In this document: positions 42,440-54,078 of the stretch, piece by piece
Position numbering within the stretch: position 1 is the first letter of the stretch
Layout: every line of letters starts with the position of its first letter
DNA from: Piliocolobus tephrosceles
Lineage: Eukaryota > Chordata > Mammalia > Primates > Cercopithecidae
Direction: 5' to 3'
DNA length: 64,000 nt
Assembly (NCBI RefSeq): GCF_002776525.5
Contig: NC_045437.1
Coordinates: 136,076,797-136,140,796, forward strand
Position numbers and translations under genes: made by a program
The notes under the pieces: model-generated
The model's input: only the letters and a program-made list of their open reading frames with translations
What the model was told of the DNA's origin: nothing
Databases searched by the model: none

Positions 42440-44100
42440 TACCATATTTTTGCAATTGCAAATTTTGCTGCTATAAATATGTGTGTGCAAGTGTCTTTTT
42501 CACATAATGACTTATTTTCCTCTGGGTAAATACCCAGGAGTGGGATAGCTGGATCAAATGGTAGCTCTAAACTAGTTCTTTAATGAAACTCCACACTGTT
42601 TTCCATAGTGGTTGTACTAGTTTACATTCCAACCAGCAGTGTAAAAGTGTTCCGTTTTTACCACATCTACACCAGCATCTATTATTCTTTATTTTTAAAT
42701 TATGGCCATTCTTGCAGGAGTGAGGTGGTAGCGCATTGTGGTTTTGACTTGCATTTCCCTGATAACTAGCGATGTTGAGCATTTTTTCGTGTGTTTCTTG
42801 GCCATTTGTATATCTTCTTTTGATAATTGTCTATTCATGTCCTTAACCCATGTTTTGATGGGATTGTTTGCTTTTTTCTTGCTAATTTGTTTGAGTTCCT
42901 TGTAGATTCTGGATATTAGTCCTTTGTTGGGTGCACAGTTGGCAGAGATTTTCTCCCACTCTGTGGGTTGTCTGCTTACCCTGATGATTATTTCTTTTGT
43001 TGTACAGAAACTTTTTAGTTTAATTAGGTCCCATCTATTTATCTTTGTTTTTGTTGCATTTGCTTTTGGGTTACTGGTCATGAAGTCTGCCTAAGCCAAT
43101 GTCTAGAAGGTTTTTCCAATGTTATCTTCTAACATTATTATGGTTTCAGGTATTAAAGTCTGTGACCCATCTTCAGTTGATTTTTGTACAAGGTGAGAGA
43201 TGAGGATCCAGTTTCATTCTTCTACATGTGGCTTGCCAATTATCCCAGCACTGTTTCTTGACTAGGGTGTCTTTTCCCCACTTTATGTTTTTGTTGTTAC
43301 CCATTATATTAGTCTATTTTTACGCTGGTGATAAAGACATATCTGAGACTGGGTAATTTATTTTTTAAAAAAAAGAGGTTTAATGGAATCACAGTTCCAA
43401 GTGGTTGGGGAGACCTCACAATCATGGCAGAAGGTGAAAGGCACGTCTCACATGGCAGCAGGCGAGACAGAGTGAGAGGCAAGAGAAAAGGAAAACCCCT
43501 TATAAAACCATCAGATCTTGTGAGACTTATTCACTACCACAAGAACAGTATAGCGGAAACTGCCCTCATGATTCAATTATCTCCCACCAGGGCCCTCCCA
43601 TAACATGTAGGAATTCTGGGAGCTACAATTCAAGATGAGATTTGGGTGGGGACACAGCCAAACTATATCACCCATCAACCAATAAGTGGATAAAGAAAAT
43701 GTATATATATATACACCATGGAATAATACTCAGCTATAAAAAGGAATGAAATAATGGCATTTGCAGCAACCTGGATGGAATTGGAGACCATTATTCTAAG
43801 TGAAGTAGCACAGGAATGGGAAACCAAACATTGTTTAGTTAAGCTATGAGGACACAAAGGCATAAGAAGGATACGATGGACTTCGGGGACTCAAGGAGAA
43901 AGGTAGGACAGGGGTGAAGGATGAAAGACTGCACATTGGATACAGTGTACACTGCTTGGGTGATGGGTGCACCAAAATCTCAGAAATCACCACTAACAAG
44001 CTTATCCATGTAACCAAACACCACCTGCTCCCCCAAAACCTATTGAAATAAAAAATAAAATGAAATAAAATAAAATTTCTCAGCCCCCCCACCCCGCCAC
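42440..44100 (+). mobile_element. L1 (primate-specific) with 5' inversion, carrying an LTR
   Basis: 42440-43299 is L1 ORF2 in reverse orientation; 43671-44070 is the following late ORF2 and 3' end in forward orientation with A-rich tail. In L1 coordinates the inverted segment ends within about 20 bases of where the forward segment starts, the signature of twin priming. Target-site duplication 'aaaaagataata' (42428-42439) and 'aaaaggataata' (44101-44112) in the older L1. A C-rich 25-bp filler follows the tail (about 44077-44100). Confidence 0.9.
43305..43670 (-). mobile_element. MST/THE1-type MaLR solo LTR
   Basis: Starts 'tatattagtc', contains 'gactgggtaatttatttt' and 'gagatttgggtggggacac', ends 'aactatatca'. 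Perfect 5-bp duplication 'cccat' (43300-43304 and 43671-43675). No internal proviral region. Confidence 0.92.
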
Positions 44101-44389
44101 AAAAGGATAATACATCAAAACTGAATGGGATGCATCTCAGGGCTACAAGTTTGGTTCAACATTTAAAAGGCAATAAATATAATTCATCGCATTAATAGAA
44201 TAAAGGAGGAAAAATCATAGGATTATCTCAATAGATGAAGAAAATGTGTTTAAGAAAATTCAACATCTAATCATGATTATTTAAAACAATAACAATTTTC
44301 AATGGAAGGGAACATCCTCAGTCCGATACAGGCATCTGTAAGAAGCCTACAGCTAACATAATAATAAATATCAAAAAGCTGAACGCTGG

Positions 44390-44697
44390 CTGGCATAATG
44401 ACTCATGCCTGTAATGCCAGCTCTTTGGGAGGCCAAGACAAGAGGATCACTTGAGGCCAAGGATTCAATACCAGCCTGAGCAACACGGCAAAAGCCTATC
44501 TCTACAAAAGAAAAATTTAAAAATCAGCTGGGTGTGGTGGTGCATGCCTGTAGTCCCAGCTACCTGGATGGCTGAGGTGGGAGGATCACTTGAGCACATG
44601 AGTTTGAGGCTGCTGCAGTGAGCTCTCATTGTGTTACTACACCTCAGCCTGGAAGACAGAGTAAGGCCCTATCTCAAAACAAAAACAAAAACCAAAA
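44390..44697 (+). mobile_element. AluJ-type
   Basis: Diverged plus-strand Alu with CAAAA-rich tail, between L1 blocks. Confidence 0.87.
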
Positions 44698-44822
44698 CCC
44701 TTAATGCTTTCTCCTCAAAATTAAGAACAAAGTCAAGATGTTCCCTTTCACTTATATTCAACATAATAGTGGTAATTCTAGCCATTGAAATAAGATGAGA
44801 AAAATGAATAAAAGGCATAAAG

Positions 44823-45122
44823 GGCCAGGCTCAGCTGCTCACACCTATTATCTCAGCACTGTGGGAGACTGAGGTGGGAGGATTGCTTGAGCCCAGGAGT
44901 TGCAGACCAGACTGGGAAACATGGTGAGACCCTGTCTCTACAAAAAGTTAGCCAAGAATGGTTGTACATGCCTGTAATTCCAGCTACTTGGGAGGATAAG
45001 GTGGGGAATGGCTTGAGTCCAGGAGTTCAAGGCTGCAGTGAGCCGCGTTTGCACCACTGCACCACTGCACTCCACCCTGGTGACAGAGAGAGACTCTGTC
45101 AAAAGAAAAAAAAAAAAAAAAA
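44823..45122 (+). mobile_element. Alu (AluJ/S)
   Basis: Plus-strand Alu with 'accactgcaccactgcactcc', a small internal duplication, and A-tail. Confidence 0.88.
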
Positions 45123-45382
45123 GCTTAGAAAAGAAGTAAAATTATCTTTATTCATTAATTATATGCTTATGTGTGGAAAATCTTACAAAATCTACACAAG
45201 AAATTGCCAAACTCAGGACATAGGGTCAACATTTAAAAAAAATCAACTTTATCTATATGGTAGCACAAGTAATTTAAAAATTAAATATAAAACAGTATCA
45301 TTAACAATAGCTCTGAGATCCATAAAGTTCTTAGGAATACATTTATCAAAAGATGTGTAGGACCTCAGATAAAACCACAAAG

Positions 45383-46175
45383 ATGGAAAGAAACCAGAGC
45401 AGAAAAGCTGAAAATTCTAAAAATCAGAGCACCTCTTCTCCTCCAAAGCAACGCAGCTCGTTGCCAGCAACAGAACAAAGCTGGATGGAGAATGACTTTG
45501 ACGGGTTGAGAGAAGAAAGCTTCAGACGATCGGTAATAACACACTTCTCTGAGCTAAAGGAGAATGTTCGAACCCATTGCAAAGAAGCTAAAAACCTTGA
45601 AAAAAGATTAGACAAATGGCTGACTAGAATGAACAGTGTAGAGAAGACATTAAATGACCTGATGGAGCTGAAAACCGTGGCACGTGACATGGGAACTATG
45701 TGACACATGCACAAGCTTCAGTAGCCAATTTGATCAAGTGGAAGAAAGGATACCAGAGATTGAAGATCAAATGAATGAAATGAAACAAGAAGAGAAGTTT
45801 AGAGAAAAAAGAGTAAAAAGAAACACACAAAGCCTCCAAGAAATATGGGACTATGTGAAAAGACCAAATCTACGTCTGATTGGTGTACCTGAAAATGTTG
45901 GGGAGAGTAGAGCCAAGTTGGAAAACCCTCTGCAGGATATTATCCAGGAGAACTTCCCTAACCTAGCAAGGCAGGCCAACATTCAAATTCAGGAAATACA
46001 GAGAACACCACAAAGATACTCCTTGAGAAGAGCAACTCCAAGACACGTAATTGTCAGATTCACCAAAGTTGAAATGAAGGAAAAAATGTTAAGGGCAGCC
46101 AGAGAGAAAGGTCGGGTTACCCACAAAGGGAAGCCCATCAAACTAACAGTGGATATCTCAGAAGAAACTCTATAG
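45383..46175 (+). pseudogene. Broken L1 ORF1 (RNA-binding protein) remnant
   Basis: L1 ORF1p is a trimeric RNA-binding chaperone of about 338 residues with coiled coil, RRM and C-terminal domain. Here the N-terminal and coiled-coil part is open at 45383-45703 and ends in a stop after a frame change. Homology continues in another frame at about 45711-46175, including the RRM-like 'RPNLRLIGVPE' and C-terminal 'ARQANIQIQEIQRTP', and ends in an early stop. The frameshift makes it non-functional. Confidence 0.9.
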
Positions 46176-46771
46176 CCAGAAGAGAGTGGGGTCCAATATT
46201 CAACATTCTTAAAGAAAAGAATTTTCAACCCAGAATTTCATATCCAGCCAAACTAAGCTTCATAAATGAAGGAGAAATAAAATCCTTTACAGACAAACAA
46301 ATGCTGAGATATTTTGTCACCACCAGGCCTGCCTTACAAGAGCTCCTGAAGGAAGCACTAAACATGGAAAGGAACAACTCGTACCAGCCACTACAAAAAC
46401 ATGCCAAATTATAAAGACCACCAATGCTAGGAAGAAACTGCATCAACTAATGAGCAAAATAACCAGCTAGCATCATAATGACAGGATCAAATTCACACAT
46501 AACAATATTAACCTTAAATGTAAATGGGCTAAATGCTCCAATTAAAAGACACAGACTGGCAAATTGAATAAAGAGTCAAGACCCATCAGCGTGCTGTATT
46601 CAGGAGACCCATCTCATATTCAGAGACACACATAGGCTCAAAATAAAGGGATGGAGGAAGATCTACCAAGCCATGGAAAACAAAAAGAAAAGCAAGGGTT
46701 GCAATCCTAGTCTCTGATAAAACAGACTTTAAACCAACAAAGATCAAAAGAGACAAAGAAGGCCATTACAT

Positions 46772-47057
46772 AATGGTAAAGGGATCAATTCAACAAGAAG
46801 AGCTAACTATCCTAAATATATATACACCCAATACAGGAGCACCCAGATTCATAAAGCAAGTCCTTAGAGACCTACAAAGAGACTTAGACTCCCACACAAT
46901 AATAATGGGAGAATTTAACACCCCACTGTCAACATTAGACAGATCAACGAGACAGAAAGTTGACAAGGATATCCAGGAATTGAACTCAGCTCTGCACCAA
47001 GCGGACCTAATAGACATCTACAGAACTCTCCACCCCAAATCAACAGAATATGTATGA
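46772..47057 (+). pseudogene. L1 ORF2 endonuclease-domain fragment
   Basis: An open 94-codon stretch matches the L1 apurinic/apyrimidinic-like endonuclease region ('NIYTPNTGAPRFI', 'GEFNTPLSTLDRS', where functional L1 has G-D-F-N). The part upstream from 46482 has frame breaks, and no reverse transcriptase follows. Confidence 0.85.
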
Positions 47058-47539
47058 ATTTCAACAAAAGGTACCAAAGGGGGAAAGAAAAGACTTTTCA
47101 ACAAAGTGTCTGCAACAGCTAGATATCGATATGGAAAAAAATTCCAACTCAACCCCTACTTTACACTGTACTGAAAAATTAATTTCAGGTGGATCAAATA
47201 TCTAAATGCACAAGCAAAAACTGTAAAGTCCCCAGAAATAAACACAAGAGAATATTTTCACAACCTTGGGGGTGAATATGTTTCTTGGAGAGGTCTCAAT
47301 AGGCAAAATCTATGAAAATTTAATACTGATAAATTTTCAAGAGAGTGAGGAGACAAATCACAAACTTGGAGAAAATATTTGCAAAAGACATATCTGATAA
47401 AGAACTATTATACAAAATATAGAAAAAACTCTTAAAACTCAGCAATAAGAAAATGATCAACCCAATTAAAAAATGGGCAAAAGACCTGAACAGACACCTC
47501 ACCAAAGAAGATGGCCAATAAACATATGAAAAGATGCTC

Positions 47540-47833
47540 GGCCGGGTGCGGTGGCTCAAGCCTGTAATCCCAGCACTTTGGGAGGCCGAGACAGGCGGAT
47601 CACGAGGTCAGGAGATCGAGACCACCCTGGCTAACAAAGTGAAACCCGTCCCTACTAAAAAATACAAAAAACTAGCCTGGCGAGGTGGCGGCCGCCTGTA
47701 GTCCCAGCTACTTGGGAGGCTGAGGCAGGAGAATGGTGTAAACCCAGGAGGCGGAGCTTGCAGTGAGCGAGATCCGGCCACTGCACTCCAGCCTGGGTGA
47801 CGGAGTGAGACTCCGTCTCAAAAAAAAAAAAAA
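47540..47833 (+). mobile_element. AluY, Old World monkey type
   Basis: 'gtggctcaagcctgtaatcc', 'ctagcctggcgaggtggcgg' and 'gagatccggccactgcactc'. Target-site duplication 'aaaagatgctc' (47529-47539 and 47834-47844). Confidence 0.96.
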
Positions 47834-48168
47834 AAAAGATGCTCAACATCATATGTCATTAGAAAATTGCAAATTAAGACAACAATGAGACAGCACCATG
47901 CACTTTTACCAACGGCTCAAATCCAAAATATAATACCAACAACACTTAATGCTGGCAAGGCTATAGAGCAGCAAGAACTCTCATTCATTGCTAGTGGAAA
48001 TGATAAATGGTATAGGCACTTTGGAAGACAGTTTGGCAGTTTTTTTACCAAATTAAACATACTGTTATCATACTATCCAGCAATTGTGCTCCTTGGTATT
48101 TACCCAAATGAGTTGAAAACTTTTGTCCACAAAAAAACCTGCACACAGATATTTATAACAATAGCTCT

Positions 48169-48478
48169 GGCTGGGCATGGTGGCTCACACCTATAATCCC
48201 AGCACTTTGAGAGGCCAAGTGGGCAGATCACTTGAGGTCAGGAGTTCGAGACCAGCCTGACCAACATGGTGAAACACTGTCTCTACTAAAAATACAAAAA
48301 TTTGCTAGGTCTGGTGGTGCTTGCCTGTAATTCCAGCTACTTAGGAGGCTGAGGCACGAGAATCACTTGAACCTGGGAGGCGGAGGTTGCAGTGAGCCGA
48401 GATCATGCTGCTGCACTCCAGCCTGGGTGACAGAGCAAGACTCCATCGAAACAAAACAAAACAAAATAAAACAAAACA
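48169..48478 (+). mobile_element. Alu (AluS-type)
   Basis: Plus-strand Alu with CAAAA tail. Target-site duplication 'caatagctct' (48159-48168 and 48479-48488). Confidence 0.95.
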
Positions 48479-49214
48479 CAATAGCTCTAAGATCCATAAA
48501 GTGCAGCTTTATTCACCATTGCCAAAACTTGGAAGCAACCAAGATGTCCATCAATAGGTAAATGGGTAAATAAACTGTGATACATTCTGACAATGGAATA
48601 TCATTCAGTGCTGAAAAGAAATGAGCTATCAAACCCTAAAAAAGGCATAAAGAAGCCTTAAGTACATAAAGAAGCCATAAGTAACTTATGTGAAATAAGT
48701 TAACCTGAAAAGCTACATAACTGTATGATTCCAACTATATGACATTCTGGAAAAGACAAAACTATGAAGACAGTAAAAAGACCAGTGGTTGCTACAGGTT
48801 GCGGGGAAGGAGGATAAATAGACAGAGCCCAGATTAATTTTTGGGCAGTGAAACCACTCTCTATGATACTATAATGGTGAATACATGTTATTTTTCATTT
48901 GTCAAAATCCATAGAGTATACAACACCTAATGCAACTATGAGCAAGCCCTAATGCAAACTATGGACTTTGGGCGATAATGGTGTGTCAGTGTAAGTTCCT
49001 CGATTGTCCTGGAAGTTCCACTGTGGTGTAGGATGCTGGTAGTGGGGGAGGCTGTGTTTTTATATGGGCAGGAGGTACATGAGAACTCTCTGCACTTTCT
49101 GTTTGATTTTGCTGTGAACCTAAAATTCCTCTAAACGAAGCCTATTTTAAAAATTGATAAATTTGACTTTATCAAAAATATAAATGCTTGCTGATCAAGA
49201 GAGATCATTTCAGT

Positions 49215-49478
49215 TTGGGCATGGTGGCTTATGTCTGTAATCCAGCACTTTGGGAGGCTGAGACAGGCGGATTGCTTGAGGTCAGGAGTTCAAGACCCAC
49301 CTGGCCAACATGGTGAAACCCGGTCTCTACTAAAAATACAAAAATTAGCTGGGTGTGGTGGTGCACGCCTGTAATCCCAGCTACTAGGGAGGCTGAGGTG
49401 GGAGGATTATTTGAACTCAGGAGGTGGACAGAGTGAGATCTTGTCTCAAAAAAAAAAAAAAAAAAAAAAAAAGAGAGA
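49215..49478 (+). mobile_element. Alu (shortened)
   Basis: Plus-strand Alu with part of the right monomer missing ('caggaggtggacagagtgag'). 'gagagatcattt' flanks both sides. Confidence 0.9.
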
Positions 49479-49911
49479 GAGAGAGATCATTTAAAAATGA
49501 AAAGATGAGCCACAAAATAGGAGAAAGTATTGTGTAATACACATATTTGACAAAGGGCTTGCATCCAGAATATAGAAAAACTCCTACAACTCAACAATAA
49601 AAGACTATCAAATGTAAAACAAAACATGTAAAAATTTGAAGAGATACTCTGCAAAAGAGATCTAGAAATGGCCAATAAGTGCTTGAAAAGATGTTTAACA
49701 TCAGTAGACTTAAGGGAAAATCAATATTAAAGCCAATGTGAGATACTCATCACATACCAGAATGGCTAAAATTTAAAACATGGAAAATACCAAGTGTTGG
49801 TGAAGAAGCGGAGCACTCGAAAGTCTCTTGTATTTCTGTTTTGAGTGTGAAAAGGTAAGAACACTTTGGAAAACACTTTGACAGTTTCTTTTGAAGGTAA
49901 AATGCTTACCA

Positions 49912-50540
49912 GCTGGGAGCAGTGGCTCATGCCTATATTACCAGCACTTTGTGAGGCCAATGTGGGAAGATCACTTGAGGCCAGGAGTTCAAGATCAGCC
50001 TAGGGCCGGGCGTGGTGGCTCAAGCCTGTAATCCCAGCACTTTGGGAGGCCGAGACGGGTGAATCACAAGGTCAGGAGATTGAGACCATCCTGGCTAACA
50101 CGGTGAAACCCCGTCTCTACTAAAAAATACAAAAAACTAGCCAGGCGAGGTGGTGGGCGCCTGTAGTCCCAGCTACTCGGGAGGCTGAGGTAGGAGAATG
50201 GCGTGAACCTGGGAGGCGGAGCTTGCAGTGAACTGAGATCCAGCCACTGCACTCCAGCCTGGGTGACAGAGCGAGACTCCGTCTCAAAAAAAAAAAAAAA
50301 AAAAAAAAAGATCAGCCTAGACAATATAGCAAGACCCTGTCTCTACAAAACAAACAGACAGACAAACAAACAAAATTAGCTGGGCATGGCAGTATGCACC
50401 TGTAGTCCCAGCTACTTGGGAGGCTGAGGTAGGAAGATTGTTTGAGCCCAGAAGGTTGAGGCTGCATTGAGCCATGATTGTGCCACTGTACTCCAGCCTG
50501 GGCAACAGAGGGAGACCCCATTCTCAAAAACAAAACAAAA
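49912..50540 (+). mobile_element. AluJ-type split by AluY
   Basis: The left part ends at 'agatcagcctag' (49992-50003) and resumes after 'agatcagcctag' (50309-50320) to an AAAAC tail. Confidence 0.9.
50004..50308 (+). mobile_element. AluY, Old World monkey type, young-looking
   Basis: Low divergence, 'gtggctcaagcctgtaatcc' and 'ctagccaggcgaggtggtgg', pure A-tail of about 24. Perfect 12-bp target-site duplication in an Alu. Confidence 0.96.
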
Positions 50541-50708
50541 CAGCTGGGCATGGTGGCTCACACCTGTAATCCCAGCACTTTGGGAGGCCAAGGCAGGTGG
50601 ATCACGAGGTCAGGAGTTCGAGACCAGCCTGGCCAATGTGGTGAAACCCCATCTCTACTAAAAAAAAAAAATACAAACAAAACAAAATAAAACAAAAAAC
50701 AAATAAAA
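50541..50708 (+). mobile_element. Alu left half with A-rich tail
   Basis: From 'gctgggcatggtggctcac' to 'ctctactaaaaaaaaaaaat' then ACAAAA repeats; no right monomer. Confidence 0.85.
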
Positions 50709-50761
50709 TATACCTACCTATCCTATGATCCAAAAATTTCATTCTTAGGAGTGAAAATGAA

Positions 50762-50822
50762 TACACACACACATACACACACTACATACTCACACACACC
50801 ACACACACACACACACGCACAC
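50762..50822. repeat. (CA)n microsatellite
   Basis: Interrupted CA run within old L1 sequence. Confidence 0.95.
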
Positions 50823-51287
50823 GGCTTGTATATAAATGTTTATAGTAGCTTTATTCGTAAAAGGCAAAAGCTAGAAACAGTCCTAATGTCTATGGTTAGA
50901 TAAGTGGATACACAATTTCTTATGATATACTATTCAACAATTAAAATAATGAATTATTTATATATGCAGTAACACAAATGAATCTGAAAAACACATTGAA
51001 TGAAAGAAGCCAGCCACGAAAGTATATGTAAGATTCTATTTATATGAAATTCTAAAGTATGAAAAACTAACTTATGGTGATGAAAATTAGAGCAGTATTT
51101 GCCTTTTGTGGGGGATTAACTGGGAAGCGGCAAGTGGGAACTTTCTGGGGTGGTAAAAATGTTGTATATCTTTACTGTGGTAGTGGTTACATGAGTGTAG
51201 ATGCTTGTCCAAACTCATCCAACTGTATACTTAACACTCTACATATTCTTTTGTATTTAAATTATAACTCAATAAAAGCAATGTAAA

Positions 51288-51604
51288 GCTAAAAGCACTC
51301 AATGTAAGAAAAAACAGTATGAATACATCAAAATTGATAAGTTCATCAATGAAGAATAATGCAGATATAGTAAACAGATGACAGATGAAAGGTAGATAAT
51401 TTGCTTTGTCAGAAGCTAACAGAATAGAAAGGAACTCTTGACGATTAACAAGAAAATGAACCTGAATAAAAAAATTGGCCAACAGGATGAGTTAGCAGTT
51501 TACAGTTCTTAGTCAAATTAGGTATGTGCATACATATTATCTGACCACTCATTCTTAGTCAAAGATTCTATTTTGCTTGTATTTTTAATTTTAAATATGT
51601 ATTT
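51288..51604. other. AT-rich DNA, possibly old L1
   Basis: 'aataaaaaaattggccaaca' is L1-like; otherwise unassigned. Confidence 0.35.
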
Positions 51605-52216
51605 TTAAAAAATAATCTCAACTTTTTCTTTAGATTCAGGGGGTACATGTGCAGATTTGTTACGTGGGTATATTGTGTGATGCTGAGGTTTGGGATATGA
51701 CTGATCTCATCACCCAGGTAGTGAGCATAGTACCCAATAGGTTTTTTCTGTGCTTCTCCCTCTCACCCCACTCTGTGTCTATTGCTGCCATCTTTTTGTA
51801 CATGAGTACCGAAAGTTTAGCTCCCATTTATAAGTGAGAACATGCAGTGTTTGGTTTTCTGTTCCTGCATTAATTTGTGTAGGATTGTGGCTTCCAGCTA
51901 CATCCATGTCACTGCAAAGGACGTGATTCCATTCTTTTTTATGGCTGTGTAGCACTTCGTCCTGTATATATACTACTTCTTCTTTAGCCAATCCATTGGT
52001 TAATTCCATGTCTTTGCTATTGTGGATAGTGCTGTGATGAACATACGAGTGCATGTATCTTTTTGGTAGAATGATTCATTTTCTTTTGGATATATACCCA
52101 GTAATGGGATTGCTGGGTCAAACGGTAGTTCCAAGTTCTTTGAGAAATCTCCAAACGGTTTTCCACGGTGCATAAGCGTTCCCTTTTCTCCGCAGCCTCA
52201 CCAGCATCTGTTGTTT
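51605..52216 (-). mobile_element. L1 3' end (L1PA/L1PB type)
   Basis: Reverse-strand L1: 'attcagggggtacatgtgca' (3' UTR), 'gtgagaacatgcagtgtttg', 'tgggattgctgggtcaaacg' (late ORF2). 5'-truncated near 'ctccgcagcctcaccagcat'. Confidence 0.9.
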
Positions 52217-52734
52217 TTCTCCAGTCATATATTCTAATGAAATTTTCACACAGGTTCATAAAGAACATGTCCGGTTATTTCCAAAGCAATTTTGTTTGTG
52301 GGACCGAGTCGGGGCAATCTGGAGTCCATCAGTTAAGGAGCAGATGGTCGATTTTGCTGGAGGCACAACATGTTGTACCAACCACAGTTAGAAGAGAGAG
52401 ATTCGTACACAGTGCAAGACACGTGGGTGTTTAGAACATCATTCTGAATGAACAAACAAACAAATAAAAGCAAAACAATAAAATCTGTAACACACTTTCA
52501 GGTCAATAAAAGATCATATGAAAGACAAAACAACATTCCCTTTTGTCAAGGATATATACCCCTAAGATCTCTAAAATGGACTAAAATGGTTGTCTTGGAT
52601 GGACAGAGAATGGCAAGGGAAATGAGGGTAAAGGAGAAGGAATCAACATAGTAAGAGCCTGACTTTGCACAGACCAGTGGTGACCGTGTGTCATAAACTC
52701 AGGAATTAGATCAACTGCACCTGAGCACACGCCC
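52217..52734. other. Unassigned DNA
   Basis: No family recognised. (CAAA)n-like bases at about 52449-52466. No coding evidence. Confidence 0.35.
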
Positions 52735-52834
52735 NNNNNNNNNNNNNNNNNNNNNNNNNNNNNNNNNNNNNNNNNNNNNNNNNNNNNNNNNNNNNNNNNN
52801 NNNNNNNNNNNNNNNNNNNNNNNNNNNNNNNNNN
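52735..52834. other. Assembly gap (100 N)
   Basis: Exactly 100 N at the left edge of a CA array. Confidence 1.
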
Positions 52835-52902
52835 CAGACACACACATACACATAGACACACACACACACACAGACACACACACACAGACACACACACACA
52901 CA
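52835..52902. repeat. (CA)n/(CAGA) microsatellite
   Basis: CACACA with CAGACA and CATACA variants, continuing from the gap. Confidence 0.95.
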
Positions 52903-52904
52903 GA

Positions 52905-53455
52905 GTTTATTGAAGACATACTATATTCCAGGTATTGTGTGTGACACAAATTCGCTCATCTAGTTTTTTTTTTTTCTTTGAGACGGAGTCTCGCTCTGTC
53001 GCCCAGGCTGGAGTGCAGTGGCCGAATCTCAGCTCACTGCAAGCTCTGCCTCCCAGGTTTACGCCATTCTCCTGCCTCAGCCTCCCGAGTAGCTGGGACT
53101 ACAGGCGGCCGCCACCTCGCCTGGCTAGTTTTTTTTTTTTTTTGTATATTTTTTAGTAGAGATGGGGTTTCACCAGGTTAGCCAGGATGGTCTCGATCTC
53201 CTGACCTCGTGATCTGCCTGTCTCGGCCTCCCAAAGTGCTGGGATTACAGGCTTGAGCCACCGCGCCCGGCCACTCATCTAGTTTTCTGATAAAGAGGAA
53301 CTGTTATCACACCTCCCCCCATTTTAGAGATGGGGAAACTGAGGCATGGAGAGGACAGGTAAGGTTCTGAAGGTCACGCAGCTAGTCACTTGCAGAACCA
53401 AGATTCAAACCAGGCAAGTCTGAATCCTGCACTGTTCCTGCTCACTACGTCTCCA
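52905..53455 (-). mobile_element. MIR split by AluY
   Basis: Left part 'tttattgaagacatactata' to 52966; right part 53287-53455 with 'cattttagagatggggaaac' and 'ggtcacgcagctagtcactt'. Confidence 0.85.
52967..53272 (-). mobile_element. AluY, Old World monkey type
   Basis: 'gcagtggccgaatctcagct' and 'cgccacctcgcctggctag'. Target-site duplication 'ctcatctagttt' (52955-52966 and about 53274-53285). Confidence 0.95.
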
Positions 53456-54064
53456 GAGGAACTCCATGAGGCCCAAGGCCCAGGGCTGTTGACCAAGTCA
53501 CATCAAGGCACCCATAAAAAAGGTAACCCAGAGTAAGCAGGTCTGTGCCTTCAGCCCAAATAAACATCCCACCAGCATTTCCTCCAATTCCAGCATCGCA
53601 GAGAGGGAACCAGGTGGGAGCGCATGTGGTTTTGATAGAACATCCATTCAAGCGGAGCTTAAATATTATAGCGGCACTGTTTGCACAGTTAAATTTAAGG
53701 ATCTGTCAGTTTATGATGAATTTTTATTTTTAAGGGTTTCAAGTAAGCTGTAAACATTCACTCCAGACTGAAATTCCCCCCATTTAACACCTGGGCGGGA
53801 CAGGACAGGAAAGCAGGGGAGGAAAGTGGGAATGAGGGGTGAGCTGGTGGAGGGGTGTTGGGAAGACCCTGGGCACCAGCCTGGGGAGGGATGTACAGGG
53901 ACCTCTTCCAACAAATATCTCCAGGAAGGGGTATGAAGGGCTGGTGCCTCATAATGAGGGAGGCCAACAGCTTCCCCAAAGGAAGCAGAGTCATTCTCTT
54001 TGAAACTCACATTTAGTTTCCCCTTTCCGCCTTTCCAGCAAAGTGAGACAGTAATGGGCATTTA
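53456..54064. other. Unique-looking DNA, no gene recognised
   Basis: No repeat recognised. A reverse-strand 116-codon frame ending at 53711 has no identifiable domain. Confidence 0.4.
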
Positions 54065-54078
54065 AGAATCACAACCCC

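Larger units (their letters stand above)
45356..47057 (+). mobile_element. L1PA fragment: ORF1 and start of ORF2, 3' end missing
   Basis: Begins just upstream of ORF1, runs through ORF1, the inter-ORF spacer and roughly the first 560 bp of ORF2 (ORF2 start near 46480, 'atgacaggatcaaattcaca'), and stops abruptly at 'atcaacagaatatg'. The usual L1 truncation is at the 5' end; this copy has no 3' UTR or tail. Older L1 lies on both sides, with several hundred bases of it missing. Confidence 0.9.
36718..49145 (+). mobile_element. Old L1M-class element inflated by later insertions
   Basis: Collinear L1 blocks in plus order: 36718-36954, 37265-37660, 37954-38007, about 40000-40157, 40448-41928, 42223-42439, 44101-44389, 44698-44822, 45123-45355, 47058-47539, 47845-48168 and 48489-49145. 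They run from the ORF1/ORF2 boundary ('cagcagacctgcaccataag') through ORF2 to an L1M 3' UTR ('actatggactttgggcgata', 'ttttgctgtgaacctaaaat'). All frames are broken. About 450-500 bp of ORF2 appear missing at the L1PA insert (45356-47057). Confidence 0.85.
49146..51287 (+). mobile_element. Second old L1M 3' half
   Basis: L1 restarts at an earlier ORF2 position ('gataaatttgactttatcaa') after the previous L1's 3' end. It continues through 49490-49905 and 50709-51287 to an L1M 3' UTR ending 'aattataactcaataaaagc'. Confidence 0.82.

Noticed and set aside
45383..46175. Intact L1 ORF1
   Set aside because: A frameshift near 45700 and an early stop near 46175 break it; the rest of the element is truncated.
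52835..52902. CRISPR-like regular spacing in the CA/CAGA array
   Set aside because: Simple dinucleotide microsatellite with no unique spacers, in a primate genome.
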